Counted from the first letter of the stretch, positions 54,661 through 63,668 are shown. The stretch: DNA of 64,000 nucleotides from JAMZMI01 sp963848175 (GCA_963848175.1 CAWKCO010000001.1:114512-178511); one strand, 5' to 3'. Made by a program: numbers and translations. The notes: generated by a model not told the origin, from the sequence alone.

Positions 54661-56032
54661 TATCAAGTCCCGCCTCACGCTGCAGTTTGTAGCCATCTTC
54701 GGAGCGATATGGATTGTCGGCTCGCTGATCATTTATTTTGCTTCGTCCAATTATCGCAAGGAGGAATTTTACAGGCGCTTACACAGCAGGTCAGAATTGA
54801 TCGCACGCTTGCTTATTGACGAAGACCAAGTGGATGCCACGCTTTTGCAAAAGATAGAAAATGCCAATCCCATTCGCTTACCTGGAGAGAAAATCAGCGT
54901 TTTTGATTACAACAACATGGAGGTGTTTACTACCGATCCTGAAAATTCCATTCTTATCGAGGAGGCCATTTTCAACACCATCCGACTAGAAGGCGATCAG
55001 GAATGGACGCAGGCTGGGGAAGTGGAGGTGTTGGGTATCCTGTATGAAGGGCAGTATGATCGTTTTGTGGTCATAGCTGGAGCTAAAGATATCTATGGTC
55101 TGAGTAAACTGTCCAATCTTCGCAACATACTTTTGATCACATTTCTGACCTCTATGCTCATAGCAGGAGCTGTGGGTAGAGTGTATGCTGGCCGAGCTTT
55201 GGCGCCTATCAATCAAGTAATGCATGAAGTAAATGCACTGGATCCAGCCAAACTCGACGGTCGGGTGTCGGTAGGCAATGGGTCGGATGAAATTGCGCTT
55301 TTGGGGATTACTTTCAATGAAATGCTTTCACGAATGCAGGCGGCTTTCGAAAGTCAAAAAAACTTTATTGCCAATAGTTCCCACGAAATGCGCACGCCCC
55401 TTACGCGAATCTTGACACAAGTGGATGTGGCGCTACTCAAAACACAAACTGCCGCCGATTATCAACACACGCTGCAAGTTGTAAAAGACGAAGTAAACAA
55501 AATCTCTGATCTCACGTCCAAACTGCTCTTGCTCACCAAGCTCGACGGTTTCAAAGAAACTTTTCAGACGGTGCGCATAGATAATGTGATTTGGCAGCTA
55601 GTGGACGCATTCAAAATCAACTACCCTAAGGTTCGCATAGCCGTGACTATGTCTGAAGCTATCGATGATGAGGCACTGCTACAGATCAAAGGAAATGAAC
55701 AGTTGCTAGAACATCTTTTTCGCAACCTAATGGACAATGCCTGCAAATATGGTTTGGATCGAGGCGTGGAGATCAGCATTGGGGCAGTCGAGGGCTGGTC
55801 TGCAAGTAGGCCGTTGTCCGATAGAGGCATAGGGATTCCTCAGGAAGATTTGGCCAGAGTGGGCGCGCCATTTTTCAGAGCGGGCAACAGTGCGGGTGTT
55901 TCGGGAAGTGGTATCGGTATGAGTTTGGTGAAAAGGATCACTCAAATTCACGATGGTAATTTAGAAATTGATCTCCAAAGAAGGCTCAGGAACGACAGTT
56001 ACAGTCATTTTTCCATTGGCCTGATTTTTTAA
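54647..56032 (+). CDS. Sensor histidine kinase, 3' frameshifts
   Basis: The kinase overlaps the response regulator gene. It has two membrane helices (about 15-32 and 163-183), a short periplasmic sensor, a HAMP domain, a HisKA domain with FIANSSHEMRTPLTRI (phospho-His) and a HATPase domain with LFRNLMDNACKYG, DRGIGIP and GSGIGMSLVKRI. Three extra bases between about 55792 and 55816 garble VEAGLQVAVSDRG into GWSASRPLSDRG but leave the frame intact. One more near 55973 replaces the normal end. With it removed the protein ends EGSGTTVTVIFPLA at a stop at 56022-56024. The family is certain. Confidence 0.87.
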   Translation: MKSPDIKSRLTLQFVAIFGAIWIVGSLIIYFASSNYRKEEFYRRLHSRSELIARLLIDEDQVDATLLQKIENANPIRLPGEKISVFDYNNMEVFTTDPENSILIEEAIFNTIRLEGDQEWTQAGEVEVLGILYEGQYDRFVVIAGAKDIYGLSKLSNLRNILLITFLTSMLIAGAVGRVYAGRALAPINQVMHEVNALDPAKLDGRVSVGNGSDEIALLGITFNEMLSRMQAAFESQKNFIANSSHEMRTPLTRILTQVDVALLKTQTAADYQHTLQVVKDEVNKISDLTSKLLLLTKLDGFKETFQTVRIDNVIWQLVDAFKINYPKVRIAVTMSEAIDDEALLQIKGNEQLLEHLFRNLMDNACKYGLDRGVEISIGAVEGWSASRPLSDRGIGIPQEDLARVGAPFFRAGNSAGVSGSGIGMSLVKRITQIHDGNLEIDLQRRLRNDSYSHFSIGLIF

Positions 56033-56110
56033 TCTCTTTTTAATCTCCTCTTCATGGTGTCTTAATGTGGTGGGCGTTAGAGCTATCATAAACTCGAAAA
56101 ATATTCAACC

Positions 56111-56989
56111 ATGTTTAAATCTAAAGAAAGTACCATAGCAATAGTAGTAACAGTTTTCTTACTTGACGTCCTTCGGGTTGTGTGTACACCTGATGACGGG
56201 AAAAAAATGCTGTAGAGCGAACCCTCACCGAAGAGAAAGTAAAATCTGAGAAGATGCTCTCAGAGAAGCTAGCGCTCGCAAAAGAAATAGAAAAGCTTAA
56301 AAACGGAGATCAGCGCTAAGTCGAGCAAAAATGGTGAGCTTTCCGAATCGGTAAAAAACCTTCAGTCGGAGCTTTCTAAAAAAGAAAACCAATTGAAAAA
56401 CTTGAATGCGGCCTACAATGAGCGCGACAAATACAAGAAAGAATTGGAAGCCCTCTTGCAAGAAAAGAAAATCTCCGATGAGCAACTGGCACAATTGAAT
56501 TCAAAACTGAAGTCATTGGAGACTCGCAACAACGATATGAAATACGATGCTGAATTGATGAAGTCTAAAAATGATGCGCTTGCTGCAAGAAATGAAATGC
56601 TTGTCTTCGCTGATGGCCAACAACTACGGTTTGGAGGCACACAAAAAAGGTGAGAAGCTGACTGTGAAAGCAAGGAAAACCAAAGAGTTGGTGGCAGGTT
56701 TTGACTTACCAATTTCGATGACAGAGAACTTAAGGTTTACAATCACTAATCCTAAAGGTCAGAAAGTAAGCAGTGAAAAATCAAAAACGATCAACTACGT
56801 AGCGAGTGAAAATTGGAGTCAAATACAGATCTGATCGCGTCTACAGATTGGAAAGTGCAAGCAAATGACTTTACAAAAAGGATTGTGCTTACCTATAAGC
56901 CAGAAGAAAAATTAGATGGTGGGATCTACAATATCGACATCTACGCAGGCGAGGTGTACTTGGGGTCGTCTCAGATTCGCCTTAGATAA
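56111..56989 (+). CDS. Membrane-anchored coiled-coil protein, several frameshifts
   Basis: Restoring about six small indels (near 56165, 56201, 56304, 56601 and two near 56815) gives one product of about 290 residues. It has an N-terminal hydrophobic anchor (AIVVTVFLL), then a long coiled coil (ERTLTEEKVKSEKMLSEKLA, NLQSELSKKENQLKNLNAAY, LAQLNSKLKSLETRNNDMK). A C-terminal beta domain follows, with KLTVKARKTKELVAGFDLPI, LRFTITNPKGQKV and a final GGIYNIDIYAGEVYLGSSQIRLR. The family is not recognised. It follows the kinase by 87 nt and has a strong terminator, so it may be a target or part of the same transcript. Confidence 0.6.
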
Positions 56990-57033
56990 GAAAAGTAGTA
57001 GAGGTTTTAATTATTAGTTTCATGTTGAAGAGA

Positions 57034-57064
57034 GAAAGGGGGCTTTGAGCCCCCTTTCAATTTT
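57034..57064 (+). terminator. Terminator after coiled-coil gene
   Basis: GAAAGGGGGCT / AGCCCCCTTTC is an 11-bp perfect stem with a 3-nt loop followed by AATTTTGG. Confidence 0.85.
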
Positions 57065-57255
57065 GGTGTGCTAGCATGTAGCCTTCAAAAATCAAATAAC
57101 GTTATTCAAAGCCCCTTCTTGGCAATCAGCTTTCGCTATCAGTTCTTTTGCATAGTAAAACTGTTAAGCATACCTGATTTTCAAAAAGCGAAATCAATAC
57201 ACAGTACGAAATATCCTGATTATGTCGATTCTAAAAAAACAACTAAATTTAGTCT

Positions 57256-57546
57256 ATGGTATCATTACAGGATATTAAAGGCACTTTAGAAAAACACAGA
57301 CTACACTTGTTTTCTGAATACCCTATTAAGTCGTTGGCAATTTTTGGCTCATACGCTAGAAATGATCAGAACACCGCCAGTGATTTGGATCTAGTTGTGG
57401 AGTTCAACGATTCAATAGGAATCCGATTCATTGATTTAGCAGAAGAAATTGAAAATCTGGTAGGAATTAAAGTGGATTTGGTTTCGAGGAAGGGGATTAA
57501 AGAGAAGTACTTTGAATCCATTGATTCTGATCTTATTTATGTCTAA
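57256..57546 (+). CDS. MNT-type nucleotidyltransferase antitoxin (module A)
   Basis: The 96-residue minimal nucleotidyltransferase shows the active-site pattern GSX10DXD (GSYARND ... SDLDLVVEF) and a third acidic position in KVDLVSRKG. MntA-type antitoxins of HEPN/MNT modules transfer AMP to a tyrosine of the HEPN toxin. The gene overlaps the HEPN gene by 8 nt, as is usual for these pairs. All catalytic residues are present, so enzyme activity is expected. Confidence 0.87.
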   Translation: MVSLQDIKGTLEKHRLHLFSEYPIKSLAIFGSYARNDQNTASDLDLVVEFNDSIGIRFIDLAEEIENLVGIKVDLVSRKGIKEKYFESIDSDLIYV

Positions 57547-57889
57547 ACGTGATTTTCTGCTATTGCTTGGTGATATGCTTGAGGCGTGCTCAAAAATAAG
57601 ACGCTATACTGATGGACTCGATTTTGATTCTTTCATCTCAGATGATAAAACCATGGATGCTGTAGTAAGGAACTTCGAAATTGTAGGAGAAGCAGCAAAT
57701 AGGATAGATGCAGATTTTAGACTGCAAAACCCTGAGATTGAATGGAATCGATTACGAGGATTTAGAAATAGAATTGTTCACGAATATTTTGGCATTGACT
57801 ACACCATTGTTTGGTCAATTATTGAGGAATATTTGTCTGAGCTAATAGAAAGGCTTGAGCATCTGATTCTTGAAAATTCTAGCGTATAA
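57539..57889 (+). CDS. HEPN ribonuclease toxin, HepT-like (module A)
   Basis: The 116 residues from ATG 57539 form a HepT/DUF86 helical protein: MSKRDFLLLLGDMLEACSKIRRYTDG, MDAVVRNFEIVGEAANRI and the catalytic RX4HXY motif in FRNRIVHEYFG. HEPN dimers cut RNA at this motif; the tyrosine is the AMP acceptor for the MNT partner. It overlaps the MNT gene by 8 nt and both are intact, so the module looks functional. Confidence 0.87.
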   Translation: MSKRDFLLLLGDMLEACSKIRRYTDGLDFDSFISDDKTMDAVVRNFEIVGEAANRIDADFRLQNPEIEWNRLRGFRNRIVHEYFGIDYTIVWSIIEEYLSELIERLEHLILENSSV

Positions 57890-57941
57890 TTCTTTACTTG
57901 GGCTCTTTCTGTATAGACTCAATCGACGCACGAAAAACTAC

Positions 57942-58826
57942 TCAAATCTCATCCTTAGCAATCATCTCATCACAAGCTGCTCGTCCGGCATTGATTAATT
58001 CCTCTGCTTTGTAAAATTCAAACGTACCACAAGCATCACGAGAAATATTGACTACTATGCCCGGCTGATGTTTTTCTAGCAGCAGAGAAGTCAGCCGATC
58101 CTGCATCAAGTCAATGGATTCTGTAAGGATATCGAAAAAACCCAATTTACTTTTTGGCTCTGGATTGTTGCCCGGCAGGTAGTTGCTCCAGCGGCTCAGA
58201 AACTGTTGGATTTTCTGGTTGTAGCTGTCTTGCTCTTGAATCTCTTTTTTCGGGTTTTCGATTTTCTTCACATAAGGAATGATGGAGTTTACATTCGATA
58301 CCACTAGGATGTCTCCTTCCGTTCGGCTCACATGGTCGATAGGGATAGGGTTTGTCACCCCACCATCAATGTAGGCCTTGCCATTGAGTATCACAGGTTT
58401 GATTACAGTAGGGATGGCCACTGATGCTTTCATTGCTTCATACATACTGCCTGTGGTGAAAACAAACTCTTTCTTGTCTGCAATATCCGTGGCTACCGCA
58501 CAATACGGAATTCGCAAGTCTTCAATGTTGCAATCGGGAATCATACCCTCCAGCGTTTTGAAGACTTTTTCTCCTTTCACAAAACCCTGAACCGAGAAGG
58601 TGAAATCTATCAGGTTGAAAACATCCATCCGATCGAAGCTCATTACCCATTCGCGATAGTCACCTAGCCGTCCACTTGCGTAAAATGCGCCCACTACTGC
58701 TCCTATGGATGAACCAGAAATCGAGCTGATTTCATAGCCATTGGCTAAAAGCGACTCAATCACACCAATGTGGGCGAGCCCACGGGCACCACCACTAGAT
58801 AGAACCAATGCTACTTTTTGAGGCAT
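57942..58826 (-). CDS. Patatin-like phospholipase
   Basis: The 294-residue hydrolase has the oxyanion-hole SSGGARGLAHIGV, the nucleophile elbow SGSSIGAVVGAFY (GxSxG, Ser about 41) and the catalytic Asp in IDGGVTNPIP (DGG). The size and motifs match bacterial RssA-like patatins that act on phospholipid acyl chains. It follows the TlpA gene by 1 nt, so the two are one transcript, and the HEPN/MNT pair B lies just upstream on the same strand. A defence role like that of CBASS patatins cannot be inferred from this alone. Confidence 0.87.
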   Translation of the reverse strand: MPQKVALVLSSGGARGLAHIGVIESLLANGYEISSISGSSIGAVVGAFYASGRLGDYREWVMSFDRMDVFNLIDFTFSVQGFVKGEKVFKTLEGMIPDCNIEDLRIPYCAVATDIADKKEFVFTTGSMYEAMKASVAIPTVIKPVILNGKAYIDGGVTNPIPIDHVSRTEGDILVVSNVNSIIPYVKKIENPKKEIQEQDSYNQKIQQFLSRWSNYLPGNNPEPKSKLGFFDILTESIDLMQDRLTSLLLEKHQPGIVVNISRDACGTFEFYKAEELINAGRAACDEMIAKDEI

Positions 58827-58827
58827 A

Positions 58828-59448
58828 TTATTTTAAGAGTTTTTCGATTTTTGAAGCCAATTTATCACCAATTCCTTCGCTGTAGCCTGTCATTCTTTCT
58901 GAGATGATCCCTTCTTTATCTACGATGAAGTGGGTAGGAAAAACGGTAATGCCTTTGGCCAAAGTTTTGGTCATCTGATCGGGGATGATCATGTAATTGA
59001 ATGGGTGTTTGGTTAGAAATAAAGAAACGCGTGGAGCGATCTCATTGGCGAAGGCCAAAAACACGACCTCATTTTCTTTGAATTTTGCCACTACTTCGTT
59101 GAGTTCGGGCATTTCCATCATACATGGGCGGCAGCCGATAAACCAGTAGTTGATCACCACCACCTTGCCTGCCAAATCTTCTTTTTTAATCACGTTTCCG
59201 TCTATATCAACCACCGACTCGAAAGGAAAAACGTCACCTGCTTCCAACGAGGCAGGTTGTCTGATGATCACTTCTTTGAGTTCGTGAGAGATGTCCGCAA
59301 CGTAATTTCCAGATTGCAGCAACTTCACTCCCTTGGAGTAGCTGATTGACTTGCCATTTTTGATGTAGGTGTAGGATGGATCAAGCTTGATTTGGGCAGA
59401 AAGTGCGAGGGAAAGAAAAAGAAGGATTAGCGGGAGGAGGTTTTTCAT
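58828..59448 (-). CDS. TlpA-like thiol-disulfide oxidoreductase
   Basis: The 206-residue secreted protein has a signal peptide (residues 1-18, ALSAQ) and a C-terminal thioredoxin fold: VVVINYWFIGCRPCMMEMPELNEV with the CxxC pair CRPC, VFLAFANE and the cis-proline loop ITVFPTHFIVDKEGII. Such proteins reduce disulfides in the periplasm, for example in cytochrome c maturation. The N-terminal 70 residues are an extra domain. It precedes the patatin gene by 1 nt and follows the HEPN gene of module B by 10 nt. Confidence 0.87.
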   Translation of the reverse strand: MKNLLPLILLFLSLALSAQIKLDPSYTYIKNGKSISYSKGVKLLQSGNYVADISHELKEVIIRQPASLEAGDVFPFESVVDIDGNVIKKEDLAGKVVVINYWFIGCRPCMMEMPELNEVVAKFKENEVVFLAFANEIAPRVSLFLTKHPFNYMIIPDQMTKTLAKGITVFPTHFIVDKEGIISERMTGYSEGIGDKLASKIEKLLK

Positions 59449-59458
59449 TGATGAAATT

Positions 59459-59854
59459 TTAGAGAGAGATTATTGACTCACAAAATTGCTTGAAATAAAT
59501 CAGCTTAGTATGCAATACATTTTCAACCACTTGAAGGTTCAATGAAGAATAGTCGTGAACAGCGATGTTTCTAAACCCGACCATTTTTTTCATTTCAGAA
59601 GCAAGGCTTTCGTTTATGATGTCACCTTGTTGAAGAAGGTCAAATGATTCCCGATTTTGTTTAGGAAGTCCAAGTTTTTTGGTTTTTATGATGTGATTGG
59701 CTGCATCAATAGTTGCTTGACAAGCCCGCTCTAGGTTGAGCAAAAGGGCATCTTGATGCGTGTAGTTATTCTTCCAATCGTGACTCATCTCACTTTCAAT
59801 ACGAAGAACGCATTTTTCGATGGTGGCTACCTTATTTTGAATGACTTCATTCAT
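59459..59854 (-). CDS. HEPN ribonuclease toxin, HepT-like (module B)
   Basis: From ATG 59854 the product has 131 residues; an upstream in-frame ATG (59914) would lie inside the MNT gene and is unlikely. It is a DUF86/HepT protein: MNEVIQNKVATIEKCVLRIESEM, HQDALLLNLERACQATIDAANHII and RX4HXY in GFRNIAVHDYSSL. It overlaps the MNT gene by 8 nt. It is only distantly similar to the HEPN protein of module A, so it is a separate acquisition rather than a duplication. Confidence 0.87.
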   Translation of the reverse strand: MNEVIQNKVATIEKCVLRIESEMSHDWKNNYTHQDALLLNLERACQATIDAANHIIKTKKLGLPKQNRESFDLLQQGDIINESLASEMKKMVGFRNIAVHDYSSLNLQVVENVLHTKLIYFKQFCESIISL

Positions 59855-60263
59855 ACACGCGTTTGTCTTTTTGTATCGTCTCCAAAATTTCACGGCGATT
59901 TTCGTTGAGTTCACCGTACATGGAGTAGATCATGGTTTCGAAAAACTCCACCGTGTATTCCTCCGAACAATAAACTCTCAAACCAGTAGAAATAATTTCT
60001 GCCTGAAAGACCGTATTGGCCTTTCTTAAATCCACTAAATCCACCTCGCGGTTTAAGATATCAGCAAGTACGTGCCGCACTTCCCACAGATGAATAGCGT
60101 CTATGGGTGAGTCGTGTTTTGCTAGGATTGCAATATCCACATCACTAGTGTCAGTAAAATCCCTTGTGATGCTACTTCCAAAAAAGTAAACAGACAGCAA
60201 ACCTTCGATCTGAGAGGAGAGCGTGTTTTTGACTTTTTCAATTTGCAAATTAGTGACCAACAT
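59847..60263 (-). CDS. MNT-type nucleotidyltransferase antitoxin (module B)
   Basis: The 138-residue product starts at ATG 60263 (an ATG three codons upstream at 60272 is also possible). It shows GSX10DXD as GSSITRDF ... SDVDIAIL and a third acidic site in REVDLVDLRKAN. A C-terminal helical extension EFFETMIYSMYGELNENRREIL distinguishes it from module A. It is the type VII-like antitoxin that adenylylates the HEPN tyrosine. Co-transcription with HEPN, TlpA and patatin is likely from the small gaps (overlap, 10 nt, 1 nt). Confidence 0.85.
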   Translation of the reverse strand: MLVTNLQIEKVKNTLSSQIEGLLSVYFFGSSITRDFTDTSDVDIAILAKHDSPIDAIHLWEVRHVLADILNREVDLVDLRKANTVFQAEIISTGLRVYCSEEYTVEFFETMIYSMYGELNENRREILETIQKDKRVYE

Positions 60264-60285
60264 AATGGTCACTAATCTACTTATT

Positions 60286-63210
60286 TTACTTCAAACCTTC
60301 CCATAGGATTTCTACAGGGTGCATGGATTTGCGCCCAGTACCGTCTTTGATTTGATGTCTACAGCTCGTGCCTGGCGCAGCAATGATCACTTCCTTCGGT
60401 TGCTTTCGCACGGTAGGGAAAAGCACCAGCTCGCCTATTTTCATAGACAATTCAAAGTGCTCTTTTTCATAACCGAATGAACCAGCCATTCCGCAGCAGC
60501 CTGACGGAATCAGGTGTACTTCGTTTTTGCCGAGTGCCGTTAAAATCTTCTTGGTGGGAGTGAGGGAAGAAAGCGCTTTTTGCTGGCAATGTCCATGCAA
60601 TTTGATCAGGTGCTTTTGCTCTTTGAATAGACTTGCGTCAATATTTCCTGCATCTAACTCCTTCGCCAAAAACTCCTCTACCATAAAGGTGTTCGCGCCG
60701 ATTTTCAGTGCAGCTTCTTTTTCTTCGCCACGCACAAGATCAGGATATTCGTCTCTGAAAGTCAGGATAGCAGAAGGCTCCACCCCAATTAAAGGGTTTT
60801 CGGCTGTGATCAAGCCTTTGAAAATGGCAATGTTTTCTTTGGCCAATTCGCGCGCCTCTTCCAATAGTCCTTTGGACAAAAACGTACGCGCAGACAGAGC
60901 ATGCTTCACATACTTCACCTCATAGCCTAGCTTGTCTAGCAACTTCACCGTTGTGATGCCGATCTCCGCCTCATTATAATTGATCAACTCATCAATAAAG
61001 ATGAACACCGTCTTCTTAGGTGTTTTTACACTTGGTTTAAAGTCCTTTTTGAACCATTTCTCCCAAGTAGTTTTAGAAAGCGTAGGCATGCTTCTGCCAT
61101 CTGCAAATCCAATAACCGACTTGGCGATAGACGATGTGAGTTTATTGCTAAAAGCAAGCTTATACCCCCACGGCATAGCAGAGGCCAGCTTCATACCCCC
61201 AGCGAAATTGCCAATAAGCCTATTTCTAAAAGGCACACCCTTTTCCTTGTAATACTGGTATTGCCACTCTTGTTTGAGTTTGCCCATATCCACATTCGAA
61301 GGACACTCAGACTTGCAGCCTTTGCAGCTGAGGCATAGATCCAATACCTCTTTGATCTCGTCGTGAGCAAAAGGATTTTCTTTATCAGAGCGCGTGAGCA
61401 TTTCCCTCAGAATGTTAGCCCGTGCGCGAGTCGTGTCTTTTTCATCGCGAGTAGCCATGTAGCTTGGGCACATCGTGCCGCCACTCAGCTCAGATTTTCG
61501 GCAGTCGCCAGAGCCGTTACACATTTCGGCTGCACGCAAAAATCCTTGGCTCTCAGAAAAGTCCAAGATCGTGTCGTACTGCTTCGTTTCCTGACCAATA
61601 TCATATCGCAAAGACGTATCCATTGGAGGCGTATTCACGATTTTTCCCGGGTTGAAAATGTTGTTCGGATCCCACGTTTGCTTCACTTGCTTGATGAGCT
61701 CGTAGTTGTGCGCTCCGATCATTTGTGGGATAAATTCTCCACGCAAACGACCATCGCCGTGCTCACCAGAAAGTGAGCCTTTATATTTTTTCACGAGCTT
61801 GGCAATGTCCTCAGCTACGGTTCTGAATAGCCGAACGCCTTCAGCGGTTTTCAAATCCAGAATTGGGCGAAGGTGTAGCTCACCAGATCCGGCATGCGCA
61901 TAATGCACACAGAAGAGTCCGTGACCTTCCAACGTCTTGTTAAACTCAGCGATAAAGGCTGGCAGGTCTTTTACATCTACAGCCGTGTCTTCAATCACAG
62001 GAGCAGGTTTGGCATCTCCAGGAACATTGGAAAGCAGCCCCAAGCCCGCCTTTCTCAGTCCCCAAACCTTTGCGATATCTGCACCGCCCACGATTGGGTA
62101 GGAGTAGCCAAGGTTTTTGCTCTTTAATGCGGCGATAACGTCTTGTGCTGTTTTTTCAGCTTCTTCTTCTGTACCTCTTGTGATTTCCACCACCAAAATG
62201 GCTTGAGGATCGCCCTCTACAAAGAAGCGATATTCGCGGTAGGTAATATTTCTTTTTGTTGCCTCGAAGATGAAGTGATCCATCAGCTCACATGCAGACG
62301 GGCCATACTCTAGCGCTACAAGGTTGGCGTGGAGCGACTCATCTATAGAATGGCAATGGATACACACCAACCGTTTATGAGGAGGCGCAATAGGCGTGAG
62401 TTTGATTTTTGCTTTGGTGATAAAAGCCAAAGTGCCCTCAGAACCCGCAATCAATCCATTGAAGTTGAATGGTGCGCCAGTTTCTGTGAATGGCTCCATT
62501 CTGGCTAGCATGTCTATGGCATAGCCCGTGTTCCTTCTCGGGATCGTTGGTTTCGGATATTCCTTTTCTATTTCGGCAATATTTTCCTTGTTGGAAAGCA
62601 TCTCCTTCGCGTGTAAGTAGATGTTTGTTTCCAAATCGCCAGATACACCTATGCCATTGGCTTTCGCCAAAAAAGCATTCATATCTAAGCTACCAAAAGT
62701 GGTAACACTTCCATCTGCAAGAATGGCCTCAGATTCGATCAGATGCTCGCGCGTGCTTCCGTATACCACAGAGTTTGACCCGCAAGAGTTGTTGCCGATC
62801 ATCCCACCGATCATGGCACGGTTGGCCGTAGATGTTTCGGGAGCAAAGAAAAATCCGTGTTCTTTTAAGTGAAAGTTGAGGTCGTCACGTACCACACCCG
62901 GCTGCACGATAGCCCATCCTTCCTCCGCATTGATTTCCAATATTTTGCTGAAATGCTTGGAGACGTCCACCACGATTCCTCCGCCAACTACCTGTCCAGC
63001 AAGCGAAGTGCCAGCCGTACGAGGAATAAGCGAGGTTTTGTTTTCGTTGGCAAAGCGAACAAGTTTCACCAAATCAGCATCTGATTTGGGATGTGCCACA
63101 GCCACAGGTATTTCACGGTAAGCAGAAGCATCCGTGGCATACAGTTTTCGAGTGGTTTCGTCGGTAAAAAGCTGACCTTCCAGCTCTTTTTCTAGCATTG
63201 CAAAATTCAT
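60286..63210 (-). CDS. FAD-linked oxidase with Fe-S and CCG domains (D-2-hydroxyacid dehydrogenase-like)
   Basis: The 974-residue protein fuses an FAD-binding oxidase (LIPRTAGTSLAGQVVGGGIVVD, MIGGMIGNNSCGSNSVVYGSTREH, LIAGSEGTLAFITKA, YAHAGSGELHLRP, SGEHGDGRLRGEF) with an Fe-S part (CNGSGDCRKSELSGGTMCPSYMATRDEKDTTRARANILREM and CLSCKGCKSECPSNVDMGKLK). A CCG-type domain follows (HGHCQQKALSSL, LIPSGCCGMAGSFGYE). The order matches YdiJ-type D-2-hydroxyglutarate/D-lactate dehydrogenases. It passes electrons to the quinone pool or a partner. The gene is intact and single. Confidence 0.92.
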   Translation of the reverse strand: MNFAMLEKELEGQLFTDETTRKLYATDASAYREIPVAVAHPKSDADLVKLVRFANENKTSLIPRTAGTSLAGQVVGGGIVVDVSKHFSKILEINAEEGWAIVQPGVVRDDLNFHLKEHGFFFAPETSTANRAMIGGMIGNNSCGSNSVVYGSTREHLIESEAILADGSVTTFGSLDMNAFLAKANGIGVSGDLETNIYLHAKEMLSNKENIAEIEKEYPKPTIPRRNTGYAIDMLARMEPFTETGAPFNFNGLIAGSEGTLAFITKAKIKLTPIAPPHKRLVCIHCHSIDESLHANLVALEYGPSACELMDHFIFEATKRNITYREYRFFVEGDPQAILVVEITRGTEEEAEKTAQDVIAALKSKNLGYSYPIVGGADIAKVWGLRKAGLGLLSNVPGDAKPAPVIEDTAVDVKDLPAFIAEFNKTLEGHGLFCVHYAHAGSGELHLRPILDLKTAEGVRLFRTVAEDIAKLVKKYKGSLSGEHGDGRLRGEFIPQMIGAHNYELIKQVKQTWDPNNIFNPGKIVNTPPMDTSLRYDIGQETKQYDTILDFSESQGFLRAAEMCNGSGDCRKSELSGGTMCPSYMATRDEKDTTRARANILREMLTRSDKENPFAHDEIKEVLDLCLSCKGCKSECPSNVDMGKLKQEWQYQYYKEKGVPFRNRLIGNFAGGMKLASAMPWGYKLAFSNKLTSSIAKSVIGFADGRSMPTLSKTTWEKWFKKDFKPSVKTPKKTVFIFIDELINYNEAEIGITTVKLLDKLGYEVKYVKHALSARTFLSKGLLEEARELAKENIAIFKGLITAENPLIGVEPSAILTFRDEYPDLVRGEEKEAALKIGANTFMVEEFLAKELDAGNIDASLFKEQKHLIKLHGHCQQKALSSLTPTKKILTALGKNEVHLIPSGCCGMAGSFGYEKEHFELSMKIGELVLFPTVRKQPKEVIIAAPGTSCRHQIKDGTGRKSMHPVEILWEGLK

Positions 63211-63365
63211 GTTGCAATATTAATTCAAACTAAGATCGAAAACGATAACAAAATCGGAAAGTACATGCAGCTTTTAAGTGAAGTTGTGCATGAAAGTGCA
63301 GGTTGTGCTTGAGCACGGGGAGGGGTTTGGTGTAAATTGGGATTAAAGGTGATTAGAAGAAGAAC

Positions 63366-63668
63366 TTATAATTTATAGCTGATTATGAACACTAAAGCCA
63401 ATACAAGAATCAAAAAATATAATAGCCCAGAAATGATATTGGAGAGTGTTTTCAGTGTTCGAAGTTCATCACCTTGCCACCAAAATTTTGTAGAACTAAT
63501 AGTCAGATGGCGAATCATCAACAAAAGGCCATTAGGATTTCGGCTAAAGATTCTCGGGTGATTGCTGTTCTCAGTTTTGCTGAGCACCACCCAGTTCAGT
63601 AGGCCTCTAATAGCATATAGTCCTAGTCCTAGAGCGAGTAGTAGTGAAAGGAAATTATTGAGAGTCAT
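63366..63668 (-). CDS. Small membrane protein, unknown
   Basis: The 100-residue protein has two hydrophobic helices, one at each end (about residues 6-29 and 80-97), and a basic polar loop between them with HPRIFSRNPNGLLLMIRHLTISSTKFWWQGDELRTLK. No family recognised. It lies alone between the FAD-linked oxidase gene and the antitoxin-like gene. Confidence 0.5.
   Translation of the reverse strand: MTLNNFLSLLLALGLGLYAIRGLLNWVVLSKTENSNHPRIFSRNPNGLLLMIRHLTISSTKFWWQGDELRTLKTLSNIISGLLYFLILVLALVFIISYKL

Noticed and set aside
4012..56989. Programmed ribosomal frameshifting as the cause of the broken frames
   Set aside because: The shift sites share no slippery heptamer, stimulatory hairpin or internal Shine-Dalgarno, and they occur in unrelated housekeeping genes.
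57942..60263. A CBASS-like defence operon based on the patatin gene
   Set aside because: There is no CD-NTase; the MNT proteins are minimal antitoxin-type nucleotidyltransferases and the patatin is of the ordinary RssA-like kind.
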